Part shown: piece after piece, positions 8,316-15,729 of the stretch
Numbering within the stretch: the stretch's first letter is position 1
Layout: each line of letters starts with the position of its first letter
Origin: Luteibacter aegosomaticola
GTDB lineage: Bacteria > Pseudomonadota > Gammaproteobacteria > Xanthomonadales > Rhodanobacteraceae
DNA: 64,000 bases
Assembly (NCBI RefSeq): GCF_023078475.1
Contig: NZ_CP095741.1
Location: 1,054,001 to 1,118,000, forward strand
Reading direction: 5' to 3'
Position numbers and translations under genes: made by a program
The notes under the pieces: generated by a model
Told to the model about the DNA's origin: nothing
What the model saw: only the letters and a program-made list of their open reading frames with translations
Database searches by the model: none

Positions 8316-10328
8316 ATGACGACACGCCGCGAACGCGCCAATGCGATCCGCGCCCTGGCCATGGATGGTGTGCAAGCTGCCAATTCGGGCCACCCGGGCA
8401 TGCCGATGGGCATGGCCGATATCGCTGAAGTGCTGTGGGGTGATTTCCTCCACCACAACCCCACGAACCCGCACTGGCCCAACCGCGACCGCTTCATCCT
8501 GTCGAACGGCCACGGCTCCATGCTGCAGTACGCGCTGCTGCACCTCACCGGCTACAACCTGCCGATCGAGGACCTGAAGAATTTCCGTCAGCTCGACCAC
8601 CACACCGCTGGCCATCCGGAATACGGCCACACCCCGGGTGTCGAGACCACCACCGGCCCGCTGGGCCAGGGCCTTGCCAACGCCGTCGGTTTCGCTATCG
8701 CCGAGAAGGTGCTCGCTGAGCGCTTCAACCGTCCGGGCCACGACGTGGTCGACCACCACACCTACGTGTTCGTCGGCGACGGCTGCCTCATGGAAGGCAT
8801 CTCGCACGAAGTGTCCTCGCTCGCCGGTACGCTAAAGCTCGGCAAGCTTGTCGCCATCTACGACGACAACGGCATTTCGATCGACGGCGAAGTCCACGAC
8901 TGGTTCACCGATGACACCGCCGAGCGTTTCCGCGCCTACGGTTGGAACGTGGTGGTCGGCACCGACGGCAAGCCCGTCGATGGCCACGACCCGGAAGCGA
9001 TCAAGACCGCCATCGCATCGGCCACCGCGCAGAGCGAAAAGCCGAGCCTGGTCATCTGCAAGACGATCATCGGCTTCGGTTCGCCGAACAAGGAAGGCAA
9101 GGAAGAGTCCCACGGCGCTGCGCTCGGCGAGAAGGAAGTGGCCCTCACCCGTGAGCGCCTCGGCTGGAACTACCCGCCGTTCGTGATTCCGGAAGAGATC
9201 TACAGCTCGTGGAACGCGAAGGATGCCGGTGGCAAGGCTGAGAAGGCATGGAACGAAAAGTTCGATGCGTACGCCAAGGCTTTCCCGGAACTGGCTGGCG
9301 AGCTGAAGCGTCGCCTCTCCGGCGAACTGCCGGCCTCGTGGAAGGACGGCGCCGCCGCCTTCATCAAGAAGCTGCAGGCCGAAGGTCCGGTCGTTGCTTC
9401 GCGCAAGGCCTCGCAGATGTCGCTCGACGCGTTCGGCCCGCTGCTGCCGGAACTGATCGGCGGCTCGGCTGACCTTGCCCCGTCGAACCTCACCATCTGG
9501 AAGGGTTCGAAGAACATTTCCACGGGTGGCGACCAGGGTAACTACATTCACTACGGCGTGCGCGAGTTCGGCATGTCGGCCATCTCGAACGGCATCGCGC
9601 TGCACGGCGGCTTCATCCCGTACGACGCGACCTTCCTGGTGTTCTCGGATTACGCGCGCAACGCCGTGCGTATGTCGTGCCTGATCCCGGCGCATGCCAT
9701 CCACGTGTACACGCACGATTCGATCGGCCTGGGCGAAGACGGCCCGACCCACCAGCCGGTGGAGCACCTCGCTTCGCTGCGCCTCATCCCGAACAATCGC
9801 GTGTGGCGCCCGGCCGATGCCGTGGAATCCGCCGTGTCGTGGAAGAAGGCCATCGAGCGCGCCGGCAACCCGTCGGTGCTGATCTTCTCGCGCCAGAACC
9901 TCGAACATAACCCGCGCACGGAAGAGCAGGTCGCCAACATCGAGAAGGGCGGTTACGTCCTGTTCGAGCCGAGCGAGAAGTTCAAGGCCATCATCATCGC
10001 CACCGGTTCGGAAGTGGGCCTGGCGGTGGAAGCGGCGAAGGCACTGGGCGACCAGGGCACGCCGACCCGCGTGGTCTCCATGCCCTGCACGGAAGAGTTC
10101 GACGCACAGTCGCCGGAATACCGCGAAGGCGTGCTGCCGTCGTGGTGCCGCGCCCGCGTGGCGGTCGAAGCCGCTGCCGTGGACTTCTGGTACAAGTACG
10201 TCGGCCTCGACGGCAAGGTCGTGGGCATGACCACGTTCGGCGCCTCGGCTCCCATCAAGGTGCTCTACGAGCACTTCGGTATCACCGCGCATGCGGTGAT
10301 CGATGCGGTGAAGGCTGTCGCGAAGTAA
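8316..10328 (+). CDS. tkt: Transketolase
   Basis: Thiamine-diphosphate enzyme moving two-carbon units between sugar phosphates in the non-oxidative pentose phosphate pathway. The 670-residue protein has the full domain set: N-terminal PP domain with [24 protein letters not shown] and the TPP motif [12 protein letters not shown]; pyrimidine domain with [11 protein letters not shown] and [16 protein letters not shown]-terminal domain to the end. The ATG at 8316 follows TGGAG; a longer in-frame start at 8238 would add 26 unconserved residues and was rejected. Followed by a clear terminator. Confidence 0.97.
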   Translation: MTTRRERANAIRALAMDGVQAANSGHPGMPMGMADIAEVLWGDFLHHNPTNPHWPNRDRFILSNGHGSMLQYALLHLTGYNLPIEDLKNFRQLDHHTAGHPEYGHTPGVETTTGPLGQGLANAVGFAIAEKVLAERFNRPGHDVVDHHTYVFVGDGCLMEGISHEVSSLAGTLKLGKLVAIYDDNGISIDGEVHDWFTDDTAERFRAYGWNVVVGTDGKPVDGHDPEAIKTAIASATAQSEKPSLVICKTIIGFGSPNKEGKEESHGAALGEKEVALTRERLGWNYPPFVIPEEIYSSWNAKDAGGKAEKAWNEKFDAYAKAFPELAGELKRRLSGELPASWKDGAAAFIKKLQAEGPVVASRKASQMSLDAFGPLLPELIGGSADLAPSNLTIWKGSKNISTGGDQGNYIHYGVREFGMSAISNGIALHGGFIPYDATFLVFSDYARNAVRMSCLIPAHAIHVYTHDSIGLGEDGPTHQPVEHLASLRLIPNNRVWRPADAVESAVSWKKAIERAGNPSVLIFSRQNLEHNPRTEEQVANIEKGGYVLFEPSEKFKAIIIATGSEVGLAVEAAKALGDQGTPTRVVSMPCTEEFDAQSPEYREGVLPSWCRARVAVEAAAVDFWYKYVGLDGKVVGMTTFGASAPIKVLYEHFGITAHAVIDAVKAVAK

Positions 10329-10352
10329 GTCAGCGTCTGGTTGTACGGAATG

Positions 10353-10388
10353 AAAAAAAGCCCCGGGTGGGAACCCGGGGCTTTTTTT
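10353..10388. terminator. Rho-independent terminator of tkt
   Basis: A7, then GCCCCGGGT, a short GGGA-type loop, ACCCGGGGC and T7. Strong stem, and the flanking A and T runs make it usable from either direction. Confidence 0.92.
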
Positions 10389-10761
10389 GTTTCGGCGTGA
10401 AGAGGAGACCTAGTCGCCGCAGACGCCGGGATGAGCGGATGAATAGAAACGAGATCGTTTTCTCTCGTCCCGGGCAAGGGGTTCTTCTATACAGGTCATG
10501 CCGCCGTAGCCCTTGGTGGCAAGTGCAGCTGTTGCTGTCCAGAGTGCCCAGTAGACGCGTGAATCCGGAATAGCTTGACGAAACGCTAGGGGTGAGGCCG
10601 GCCTCCGGCGGCCACCTTGCTCTGCGGAGGCAGGGAAGAGTGGCGATGTCCAGTCGGGGGCATTGTAAGCGTTCGGCGCAGTGTGATTTACGCGTTCATC
10701 GAGCCATGCAAATGAAGTCAGGAGTGCGAGTTTTAAGTAGTTCACAAGAAGGCCGCGTGCG
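10389..10761. other. Gene-poor stretch between tkt and the lectin genes
   Basis: About 370 bases without a well-supported gene. The only sizeable candidate is a 111-codon minus-strand frame from a GTG at 10745 to a TAG at 10410, starting 16 bases after the lectin stop. It has no clear ribosome binding site, no recognisable domain, and third codon positions much less GC-rich than confirmed genes here, so I do not call it a gene. It could be a decayed or foreign fragment, or non-coding leader or trailer sequence. Confidence 0.5.
10410..10745 (-). CDS. Doubtful 111-aa frame downstream of lectin 1
   Basis: Not recognised. The frame would start with GTG right after the lectin 1 stop and could be translated by reinitiation. 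It encodes no signal peptide or membrane helix of normal strength; notable features are a Trp-rich centre (VYWALWTATAALATKG) and a charged tail. Codon use (TTA, ATA, AGA, TCA) is unlike the housekeeping genes. If real it would be a foreign gene, possibly a partner of the lectin; equally likely it is spurious. Confidence 0.2.
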   Translation of the reverse strand: MNYLKLALLTSFAWLDERVNHTAPNAYNAPDWTSPLFPASAEQGGRRRPASPLAFRQAIPDSRVYWALWTATAALATKGYGGMTCIEEPLARDERKRSRFYSSAHPGVCGD

Positions 10762-11337
10762 TCAAGGCAACGGCGTCTTGAAGTCGCGGCCCAGGTAGCG
10801 GCCCTGTGCTATTCCTCCGCAAACCTTCGGGTCGCCGATGCAGTGCGGAGTTCCGGGCCGCCCCCGAGGCGGCGGAGCATCCCATTGAGGAGCGACCCAT
10901 GAACGCTTTGCACCCTTTCGCAGCAGCACTTCGACATTTCCGCTTGCGTCCCACTTCTTGACCTTAAGCACCATTGCCCGCCCCCAGTCGTCGACGGTGA
11001 AAATGCTGTCTCTCCCGTGTGTACCCGTTGACCAAACCGGGTGGCCATTGCCGGTGTAGAGAACGAAATTGCCGTCCGCTTGCATGTTCGCCGTGACCGC
11101 ACCGGATCCTTGTGTCCACGTTGCCCAGATGGCGGCGCCATCGTTGCGATAGACGACAAGGTTCCCGTCGTGCTGCATAACCGCGTGATAGCGACCGCTG
11201 GAGGAGGGGAGTGCCTGACCGGCGGTTAGATTGTGGCCTGGATGTAGCACGGCGGCCTCTGAGACGGTCGTGGCAAGAAGTGCTATCGCCGCTATGGCGG
11301 CGGCAAACGAGCCGTTGTTCGTGATTCTCCGTTTCAT
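10762..11337 (-). CDS. Secreted bulb-type (GNA/MMBL) lectin, binding sites intact
   Basis: A 191-residue exported protein with one monocot mannose-binding lectin (B_lectin) domain. The signal peptide covers about residues 1-31 (MKRRITNN then an Ala-rich core, cleaved near SEAA). Two copies of the carbohydrate-binding consensus QxDxNxVxY are intact: QHDGNLVVY and QADGNFVLY. The tail (about residues 135-191) is basic, proline-rich and holds two Cys in CIGDPKVCGG. The ATG at 11337 has AGGAAGAG about six bases upstream. Codons include ATA, AGA and CTA, less GC-biased than neighbours, which suggests acquisition. In other bacteria this domain occurs in LlpA-type lectin-like bacteriocins (two tandem domains) and in adhesins; here the domain is single. 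Role inferred: secreted glycan binding. Confidence 0.85.
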   Translation of the reverse strand: MKRRITNNGSFAAAIAAIALLATTVSEAAVLHPGHNLTAGQALPSSSGRYHAVMQHDGNLVVYRNDGAAIWATWTQGSGAVTANMQADGNFVLYTGNGHPVWSTGTHGRDSIFTVDDWGRAMVLKVKKWDASGNVEVLLRKGAKRSWVAPQWDAPPPRGRPGTPHCIGDPKVCGGIAQGRYLGRDFKTPLP

Positions 11338-11380
11338 GTTGTCTCTTCCTTTGTTGGCTAGCGATTGATCGCCCGAACAT

Positions 11381-11458
11381 AAGTCGTTGTCTCCATGGCG
11401 GAGATGGGACTTATGCACAGCGTTATGCAGCGCGTATCCACACGGGCTGTGGATAACG
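11381..11458. repeat. DnaA-box-like structured repeat, copy A
   Basis: About 78 bp: AAGTCGTTG, 21 bases, TTATGCACA, 16 bases, ATCCACA, 5-base loop, TGTGGATAACG. The most diverged of four copies, but with identical internal spacing. Lies upstream of lectin 1. Confidence 0.85.
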
Positions 11459-11504
11459 GCTTTGTTGTCTTGCTGCAGTGCTTAGTTTTTAAGCATCGTG
11501 AGCT

Positions 11505-11583
11505 AAGTCATTGGTGGCGTTGTGTGGAACGGACTTATCCACACGCTTATGCAGGCGGTATCCACATGGCGTGTGGATAACCA
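11505..11583. repeat. DnaA-box-like structured repeat, copy B
   Basis: AAGTCATTG, 21 bases, TTATCCACA, 16 bases, ATCCACA, loop TGGCG, TGTGGATAACC. It ends 11 bases after the lectin 2 stop codon. The sequence between the motifs differs from the other copies while distances are kept. Confidence 0.88.
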
Positions 11584-11594
11584 CGGATGAGTCG

Positions 11595-12086
11595 CTAGCG
11601 GCGGCGTTGGTGATTGGCAGCGCTATCGAAGGTCGGCGAGACCCAGTCAAGCTTGGCGCGGCGACGCAGCATCTCTTCGACAAGGGGTTCTGCTCGCTTG
11701 TCGCGTGGCTTCCAACGACGGGCGTTGATGACGACGGCCGCTCCCCAGGAGTTCACACCGAAGACGCGATGGCGGCCATGCGTGTCGGTCGACCACACGA
11801 TATGCCCGGCGAGGTCTTGAAGCACAAAGTGGCCATCACGTTGCATGGCTGCACGGATGACGCCGCTTCCCCGCGTACCTGCGGTCCAGGTGCGCGTGCC
11901 GTCGCGGCGATAGACGGCGAACTCGCCTTCGGCATTGAGCATGGCGTAGTAGAGCTCGTTCGAGGAGTACAGCCGATCACCAGCGGTCATGATCTGGCCT
12001 GGCCCCAAGACTGCCGCATCGGCGGCGGTCCCGGCGAGAAGAAGTCCAGCGAATAAGATGCGGCAGCGATTGCGGTGTGTGTCCAT
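11595..12086 (-). CDS. Secreted bulb-type lectin-like protein with degenerate sugar sites
   Basis: A 163-residue exported protein homologous to the adjacent lectin: a signal peptide ending near TAADAA, then AVLGPGQIMTAGDRLYSSNE aligned with the first lectin's AVLHPGHNLTAGQALPSSSG. The two sugar-binding motifs are altered (NAEGEFAVY and QRDGHFVLQ in place of QxDxNxVxY), so mannose-type binding is probably weakened or retargeted. The tail is strongly basic (RRRAKLDWV). I chose the ATG at 12086, which has GGAAGGA nine bases ahead, over an ATG 18 bases upstream. Likely a diverged tandem duplicate. Confidence 0.8.
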   Translation of the reverse strand: MDTHRNRCRILFAGLLLAGTAADAAVLGPGQIMTAGDRLYSSNELYYAMLNAEGEFAVYRRDGTRTWTAGTRGSGVIRAAMQRDGHFVLQDLAGHIVWSTDTHGRHRVFGVNSWGAAVVINARRWKPRDKRAEPLVEEMLRRRAKLDWVSPTFDSAANHQRRR

Positions 12087-12254
12087 CACACGGTGTCCTT
12101 CCATGGCACCCCATTGGTGTCGCCAAAGCTTAGTGAGGGGTCAGGAAATCTCCGAGAGGGTTTGGCGGGTCCTTGTGTCGGCGCTAAGGCCTGTTGCGTG
12201 TAGGCCTTGGCTGACGGGCGCGGGGACCGCCTGCCTGCTAATCTTCCGGTTTCC

Positions 12255-14363
12255 ATGGATGACCCGAGCCCCATGAGCCACCCGCGCCGCGAGCGACACG
12301 CCTATTTCCCGTATATCGATGGCCTCCGTGCCATCGCGGTGCTGTCGGTGCTGGCGTACCACCTCAACAGCGCCTGGCTGCCGGGTGGGTTCGCGGGTGT
12401 GGATGTGTTCTTCGTCATCTCAGGGTTTGTCGTCAGTGCATCGGTGGGACAGCGGCCGCCGGGTCCTCCGCACCGTTTTTTCCTGTATTTCCTCTCCCGT
12501 CGCATCCAGCGCATTGCGCCGGCCCTCGTCGTCTGCCTGCTGGTCACCTGCCTCGCGGCGACGTTGTTTATCCCGGACGCGTGGCTAAGCGAGAACAGCC
12601 AGGAAACGGGCAGGTATGCGTTCTTCGGGTTCAGCAACCTGATCCTGTCGCGTAATGCCAATAGCTACTTCTCGCCGACGGCTGAGTACAACCCCTACAC
12701 GCATACCTGGTCACTTGGCGTCGAAGAGCAGTTCTATCTGCTGTTTCCCCTGCTGTGCTGGGTGTGGACGCTGGGCGGCCGCTGGCGGCATCTGGCCGTC
12801 TCCCTGGCGGTCGTGGCGATAGTCGCGTCGCTCGGATATGCGGTGCATGTACAGCCGGTGGCGCCGCTGCATGCGTTCTATCTGCTTCCCGCGCGGCTCT
12901 GGGAACTGGGTGCAGGCGTACTCCTTTACCAGCTGATGGCGTTAAGCGGGAAGCGCTTCGACCACGAAGCGACGCAGCGCCATCACCCGTGGCGGACCGT
13001 GCTGGGAGCTGTGGGCCTGGCGCTTGTGGTGTTCGCGCTGGTCTCTGCGAAAACGGAGCGATTCCCCATACCCGATGCATTCGCTGCCGTAGCCGGTACG
13101 TTGCTTCTCCTCGGGGCCCTTCACCAGCAGCCTGTGGCGTCGCCACTGGTGCGACTGTTGACGCTGCGGCCAGTGCGAGCCGTCGGCGCCATCTCCTACT
13201 CGCTCTACCTTTGGCATTGGCCTGTCGTCGTCCTGTTCCGCTGGACGGTTGGTCTGGACCAGCCAAGTCACCAGATCGCGGTTATTGCTCTGTCGCTGAT
13301 CCTGGCCGTGCTCTCCTGGCGGTTTGTCGAGAATCCCGTGCGCCGTTCGGCCAGGGTGCGGAATCTCCCGCGCATCGCCGTCGTGGCGTGTGGCCTGTTG
13401 GGCCTTTACGCCGGAACCCACGTTTTCCGCGGCATCGACCATAAGCAACCCGAATGGTCGTTGAGCACGGTGGCCCGTCACGCGGATGACTGGTATCCCA
13501 CGAAACTGGTGCGTAAGACAGCGCCGCCAGCTTGCGGGGTGGGTGCGCCTACGGTAGATCGTGTCGCCGAAGGCGTGCGAATTACCTACACGCGCGCCGC
13601 GTGTGCGAGCCCGATATCGGCTCCCGCGGTCTTCGTCGTAGGTGATTCCCATGCCATGGCGTTCGGCTCGATGTTCGCCGACTACACTCGTGACACGGGC
13701 GCCACGGTGACGCTCTACAACAATGCAGGTTGCTCCTTCCTTGCTTTCCAGGGGGGTGTGGAAAGCACGCCGCGCTGCCAGGCGAGCATCCAGGCCGTCG
13801 TCGCGGACTTGGTGCCACGGCTGAAGGCAGGCGATGTCGTCTTCCTGCCGTCGTTACGCATGCCGCGCTTTGTCGACCAATGGGTCCGTTATCCGCACGC
13901 AGATGTCATCTCGGCCTGGCTCTCGGATAGCGCATCCGCAACCAGAGCGAAGGCCGCCGTAGAGGGCAGGGAAAGCCTCGACCTGTTGGCGAAAACGGGC
14001 GCTTCGATCGTCATGGAGGCACCCAACCTCCTGCTTAACGCACCGCTCTATCGTTGCGCTGACCCGTGGACCCAAAGCAACCCGATGTGCCGCGGTGGCC
14101 CTGCCGTCGATCGAAACGAGATCGAGCGGCTTCGCGCGCCCATGTTGAAGACTATCGCGACAGCAACGCAGGGGCTTCCGCGCACAAGCGTATTCGACCC
14201 GTTTCCTGTGATGTGCCCGGATAGCGCCGTATGCGAGGGCTTCAGGGACGGCAAGCCGCTGTTCTTCGATGGCGACCACGTCAGCGCGTTTGGCGATCGC
14301 TTGTTGCTTGGGCCTTTCACTGAGGCGATGCGCCAGGCGGCGAGCAGTGTGGGCAATCATTAA
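12255..14363 (+). CDS. OafA/YrhL-type acyltransferase with periplasmic SGNH domain
   Basis: Predicted membrane O-acetyltransferase of about 702 residues that modifies a surface or exported polysaccharide. The N-terminal Acyltransf_3 domain has YIDGLRAIAVLSVLAYHLN (catalytic-type His36) and FAGVDVFFVISGF, with about ten membrane helices and YSLYLWHWPV near the end. The C-terminal half is an SGNH hydrolase-like domain with GDSH (Ser465) and DGDHVS (Asp672, His675). Such fusions pass acetyl groups across the membrane and onto sugars. The start is uncertain: ATG at 12255 or 12273, without an obvious ribosome binding site. Divergent from lectin 2, so it may have arrived with the lectin block. Confidence 0.9.
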   Translation: MDDPSPMSHPRRERHAYFPYIDGLRAIAVLSVLAYHLNSAWLPGGFAGVDVFFVISGFVVSASVGQRPPGPPHRFFLYFLSRRIQRIAPALVVCLLVTCLAATLFIPDAWLSENSQETGRYAFFGFSNLILSRNANSYFSPTAEYNPYTHTWSLGVEEQFYLLFPLLCWVWTLGGRWRHLAVSLAVVAIVASLGYAVHVQPVAPLHAFYLLPARLWELGAGVLLYQLMALSGKRFDHEATQRHHPWRTVLGAVGLALVVFALVSAKTERFPIPDAFAAVAGTLLLLGALHQQPVASPLVRLLTLRPVRAVGAISYSLYLWHWPVVVLFRWTVGLDQPSHQIAVIALSLILAVLSWRFVENPVRRSARVRNLPRIAVVACGLLGLYAGTHVFRGIDHKQPEWSLSTVARHADDWYPTKLVRKTAPPACGVGAPTVDRVAEGVRITYTRAACASPISAPAVFVVGDSHAMAFGSMFADYTRDTGATVTLYNNAGCSFLAFQGGVESTPRCQASIQAVVADLVPRLKAGDVVFLPSLRMPRFVDQWVRYPHADVISAWLSDSASATRAKAAVEGRESLDLLAKTGASIVMEAPNLLLNAPLYRCADPWTQSNPMCRGGPAVDRNEIERLRAPMLKTIATATQGLPRTSVFDPFPVMCPDSAVCEGFRDGKPLFFDGDHVSAFGDRLLLGPFTEAMRQAASSVGNH

Positions 14364-14375
14364 TCAGCGAAAGCT

Positions 14376-14455
14376 AAGTCGCTGAGGCGAAGGGGCTTCT
14401 CTCGCTTATCCACAGGTTTGTGCAGGGCGTATCCACATTCGCTGTGGATAACGCC
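14376..14455. repeat. DnaA-box-like structured repeat, copy C
   Basis: AAGTCGCTG, 21 bases, TTATCCACA, 16 bases, ATCCACA, loop TTCGC, TGTGGATAACGCC. The hairpin GGCGT-ATCCACA / TGTGGAT-(A)ACGCC has a single bulged base. It begins 13 bases after the acyltransferase stop. Confidence 0.9.
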
Positions 14456-14557
14456 ACTTGGTGATGATGCACACAACATCCGCAGATGCCTCGGCTCTTC
14501 GAAATGCGCCGGCGGGTTCGACTTCCAGACGATCGCCAAAGGCTCTTACGCTGAGGC

Positions 14558-14911
14558 TCAGCGAATGCCCTTATCCATCGACTTGTCTCCCACAAAGCTG
14601 CGGTCACCGGAGCGGCCGGGGTTGCCGGAGGGTCCGTAGCCCATGACGTTCGACTGGTCGACGACCTCGATGTGAGCAAAGCTGGTGCTTTGTAGAGCCA
14701 TGACGGTGGCCGCGGTGAGCAGCCGCGCGCCCGGACCCAGCTTCTTCGCAGCAAATCCGTCCGCAAAAGGCGATTTTGCCGATGGCGGCGTGCTCGTATC
14801 GACGCTATGAAGTGGGGGCGTCCAACTCCCTGGAGTCGCCTGACTTTCGGCGGCATGAGCGGGGAGCAACGAGGCGGCGGAGAGTGCCGACAGAAACAGG
14901 ACAGCGCGCAT
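14558..14911 (-). CDS. Small secreted protein of unknown function
   Basis: Not recognised. 117 residues with a clear signal peptide (MRAVLFLSALSAASLLPAHA, cleaved before AESQ). The mature chain is about 97 residues, has no Cys, and ends in a polar Gly/Asp/Lys-rich tail (SGDRSFVGDKSMDKGIR). The ATG at 14911 has a near-perfect GGAGGA ribosome binding site five bases upstream, the best argument that it is a real gene. It lies between repeat copies C and D on the same strand as the lectins, so it probably belongs to the same accessory block. Confidence 0.7.
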   Translation of the reverse strand: MRAVLFLSALSAASLLPAHAAESQATPGSWTPPLHSVDTSTPPSAKSPFADGFAAKKLGPGARLLTAATVMALQSTSFAHIEVVDQSNVMGYGPSGNPGRSGDRSFVGDKSMDKGIR

Positions 14912-15008
14912 ATTTCCTCCGTGACAGTCGCGATGCAGCATGCCGTAACGGTAGCTCGGGAAGGGCGCGAACGAAAGTGCCGTGGTCGCGTCGTGACCAG
15001 CATGACCT

Positions 15009-15088
15009 AAGTCATTGCAGGAAAAGGTCTGGTCCGGGTTATCCACACGGTTATGCAGGGCGTATCCACATTCGCTGTGGATAACGCC
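15009..15088. repeat. DnaA-box-like structured repeat, copy D
   Basis: AAGTCATTG, 21 bases, TTATCCACA, 16 bases, ATCCACA, loop TTCGC, TGTGGATAACGCC. Its right part is nearly identical to copy C, while the 21-base spacer is unrelated. It lies between the small secreted protein gene and gph. Confidence 0.9.
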
Positions 15089-15096
15089 CTTGTTGG

Positions 15097-15729
15097 TTAC
15101 GCCAGCGCAAGAATCTCCGCAGGCGTCTCGACGACCTTCCACGCACCGGCCGCTTCCAGCTCGGCCCGGTCACCAAAGCCCCACAGCACGCCGATGCCGC
15201 GCACGCTGTTGGCGACGGCACCATCCATGTCGTAACGGCGGTCGCCGATCATGAAGGTCTCCGACTCCACGTGGCCGAAGTCGGCGAGCGCCGCGGCGAC
15301 CATCTCGGCCTTCTCGCTGTGCGCACTGAGCGGGCCTGGTGCGTAAACGCGTTCGAATGCCGCTGCGAACGGCAGGTTGGCGAGGATGCGTTCGGCGTGT
15401 GCGCGGGTCTTGCTCGTCACGACGGCAAGCTGATGACCTCGAGCAGCGAGGCCGGCGATCAGCTCAGGGATGCCATCGTAAACGGTGTGCTCGGACCAGC
15501 CCACTTCGTGGAACCGCTCGGTATAGGCGGCGACGGCCGCTTCAACGCGTTCGCTATCGCCATCGAGAACCGCGCCGAAGCTCACGCGCAGGGGAGGGCC
15601 GATCCACGAGCGCATCGTGGCGTGGTCGGGCGGCTCGGCGCCGACAGCCGCCATGGAGTGGCGGATGCCGGCGAGGATGCCGACCTCGGAATCGATGAGC
15701 GTGCCATCGAGATCGAAGAGAAAAAGCAT
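15097..15729 (-). CDS. gph: HAD hydrolase, phosphoglycolate phosphatase type
   Basis: Cytosolic phosphatase of the haloacid dehalogenase superfamily, 210 residues. Motif I is FDLDGTL with nucleophile Asp6 and Asp8; motif II is the VVTSKT Thr/Ser; motif III and IV are the later Lys and IGDRRYDMDGA. A helical cap lies between motifs I and II, as in Gph/PGP enzymes. Its ATG overlaps the pgk stop codon by one base (TAATG), so the two are translationally coupled. Gph-type detoxification of 2-phosphoglycolate is likely, but the substrate is inferred from family and size only. Confidence 0.85.
   Translation of the reverse strand: MLFLFDLDGTLIDSEVGILAGIRHSMAAVGAEPPDHATMRSWIGPPLRVSFGAVLDGDSERVEAAVAAYTERFHEVGWSEHTVYDGIPELIAGLAARGHQLAVVTSKTRAHAERILANLPFAAAFERVYAPGPLSAHSEKAEMVAAALADFGHVESETFMIGDRRYDMDGAVANSVRGIGVLWGFGDRAELEAAGAWKVVETPAEILALA

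Noticed and set aside
8832..10292. 486-codon minus-strand frame inside tkt
   Set aside because: Shadow of the transketolase gene; the plus-strand product is complete and conserved.
10762..11337. Full LlpA bacteriocin
   Set aside because: LlpA proteins have two tandem lectin domains in one chain; this protein has a single domain and a long basic tail, so only a relationship is claimed.
11381..11583. Chromosomal replication origin because of clustered DnaA boxes
   Set aside because: No dnaA, dnaN, gidA or rpmH neighbours and no AT-rich unwinding region; the boxes sit inside a dispersed repeat.
14374..15003. 209-codon minus-strand frame overlapping the small secreted protein
   Set aside because: Its translation is Arg/Ser-rich without a signal peptide; the alternative frame has a signal peptide and an excellent ribosome binding site.
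11381..15088. Repeat copies as integron attC sites
   Set aside because: They are palindromic with a bulge, but the order is GTT...AAC where attC sites have RYYYAAC...GTTRRRY, and the core triplets do not match the GTTRRRY consensus. There is no integrase gene nearby.
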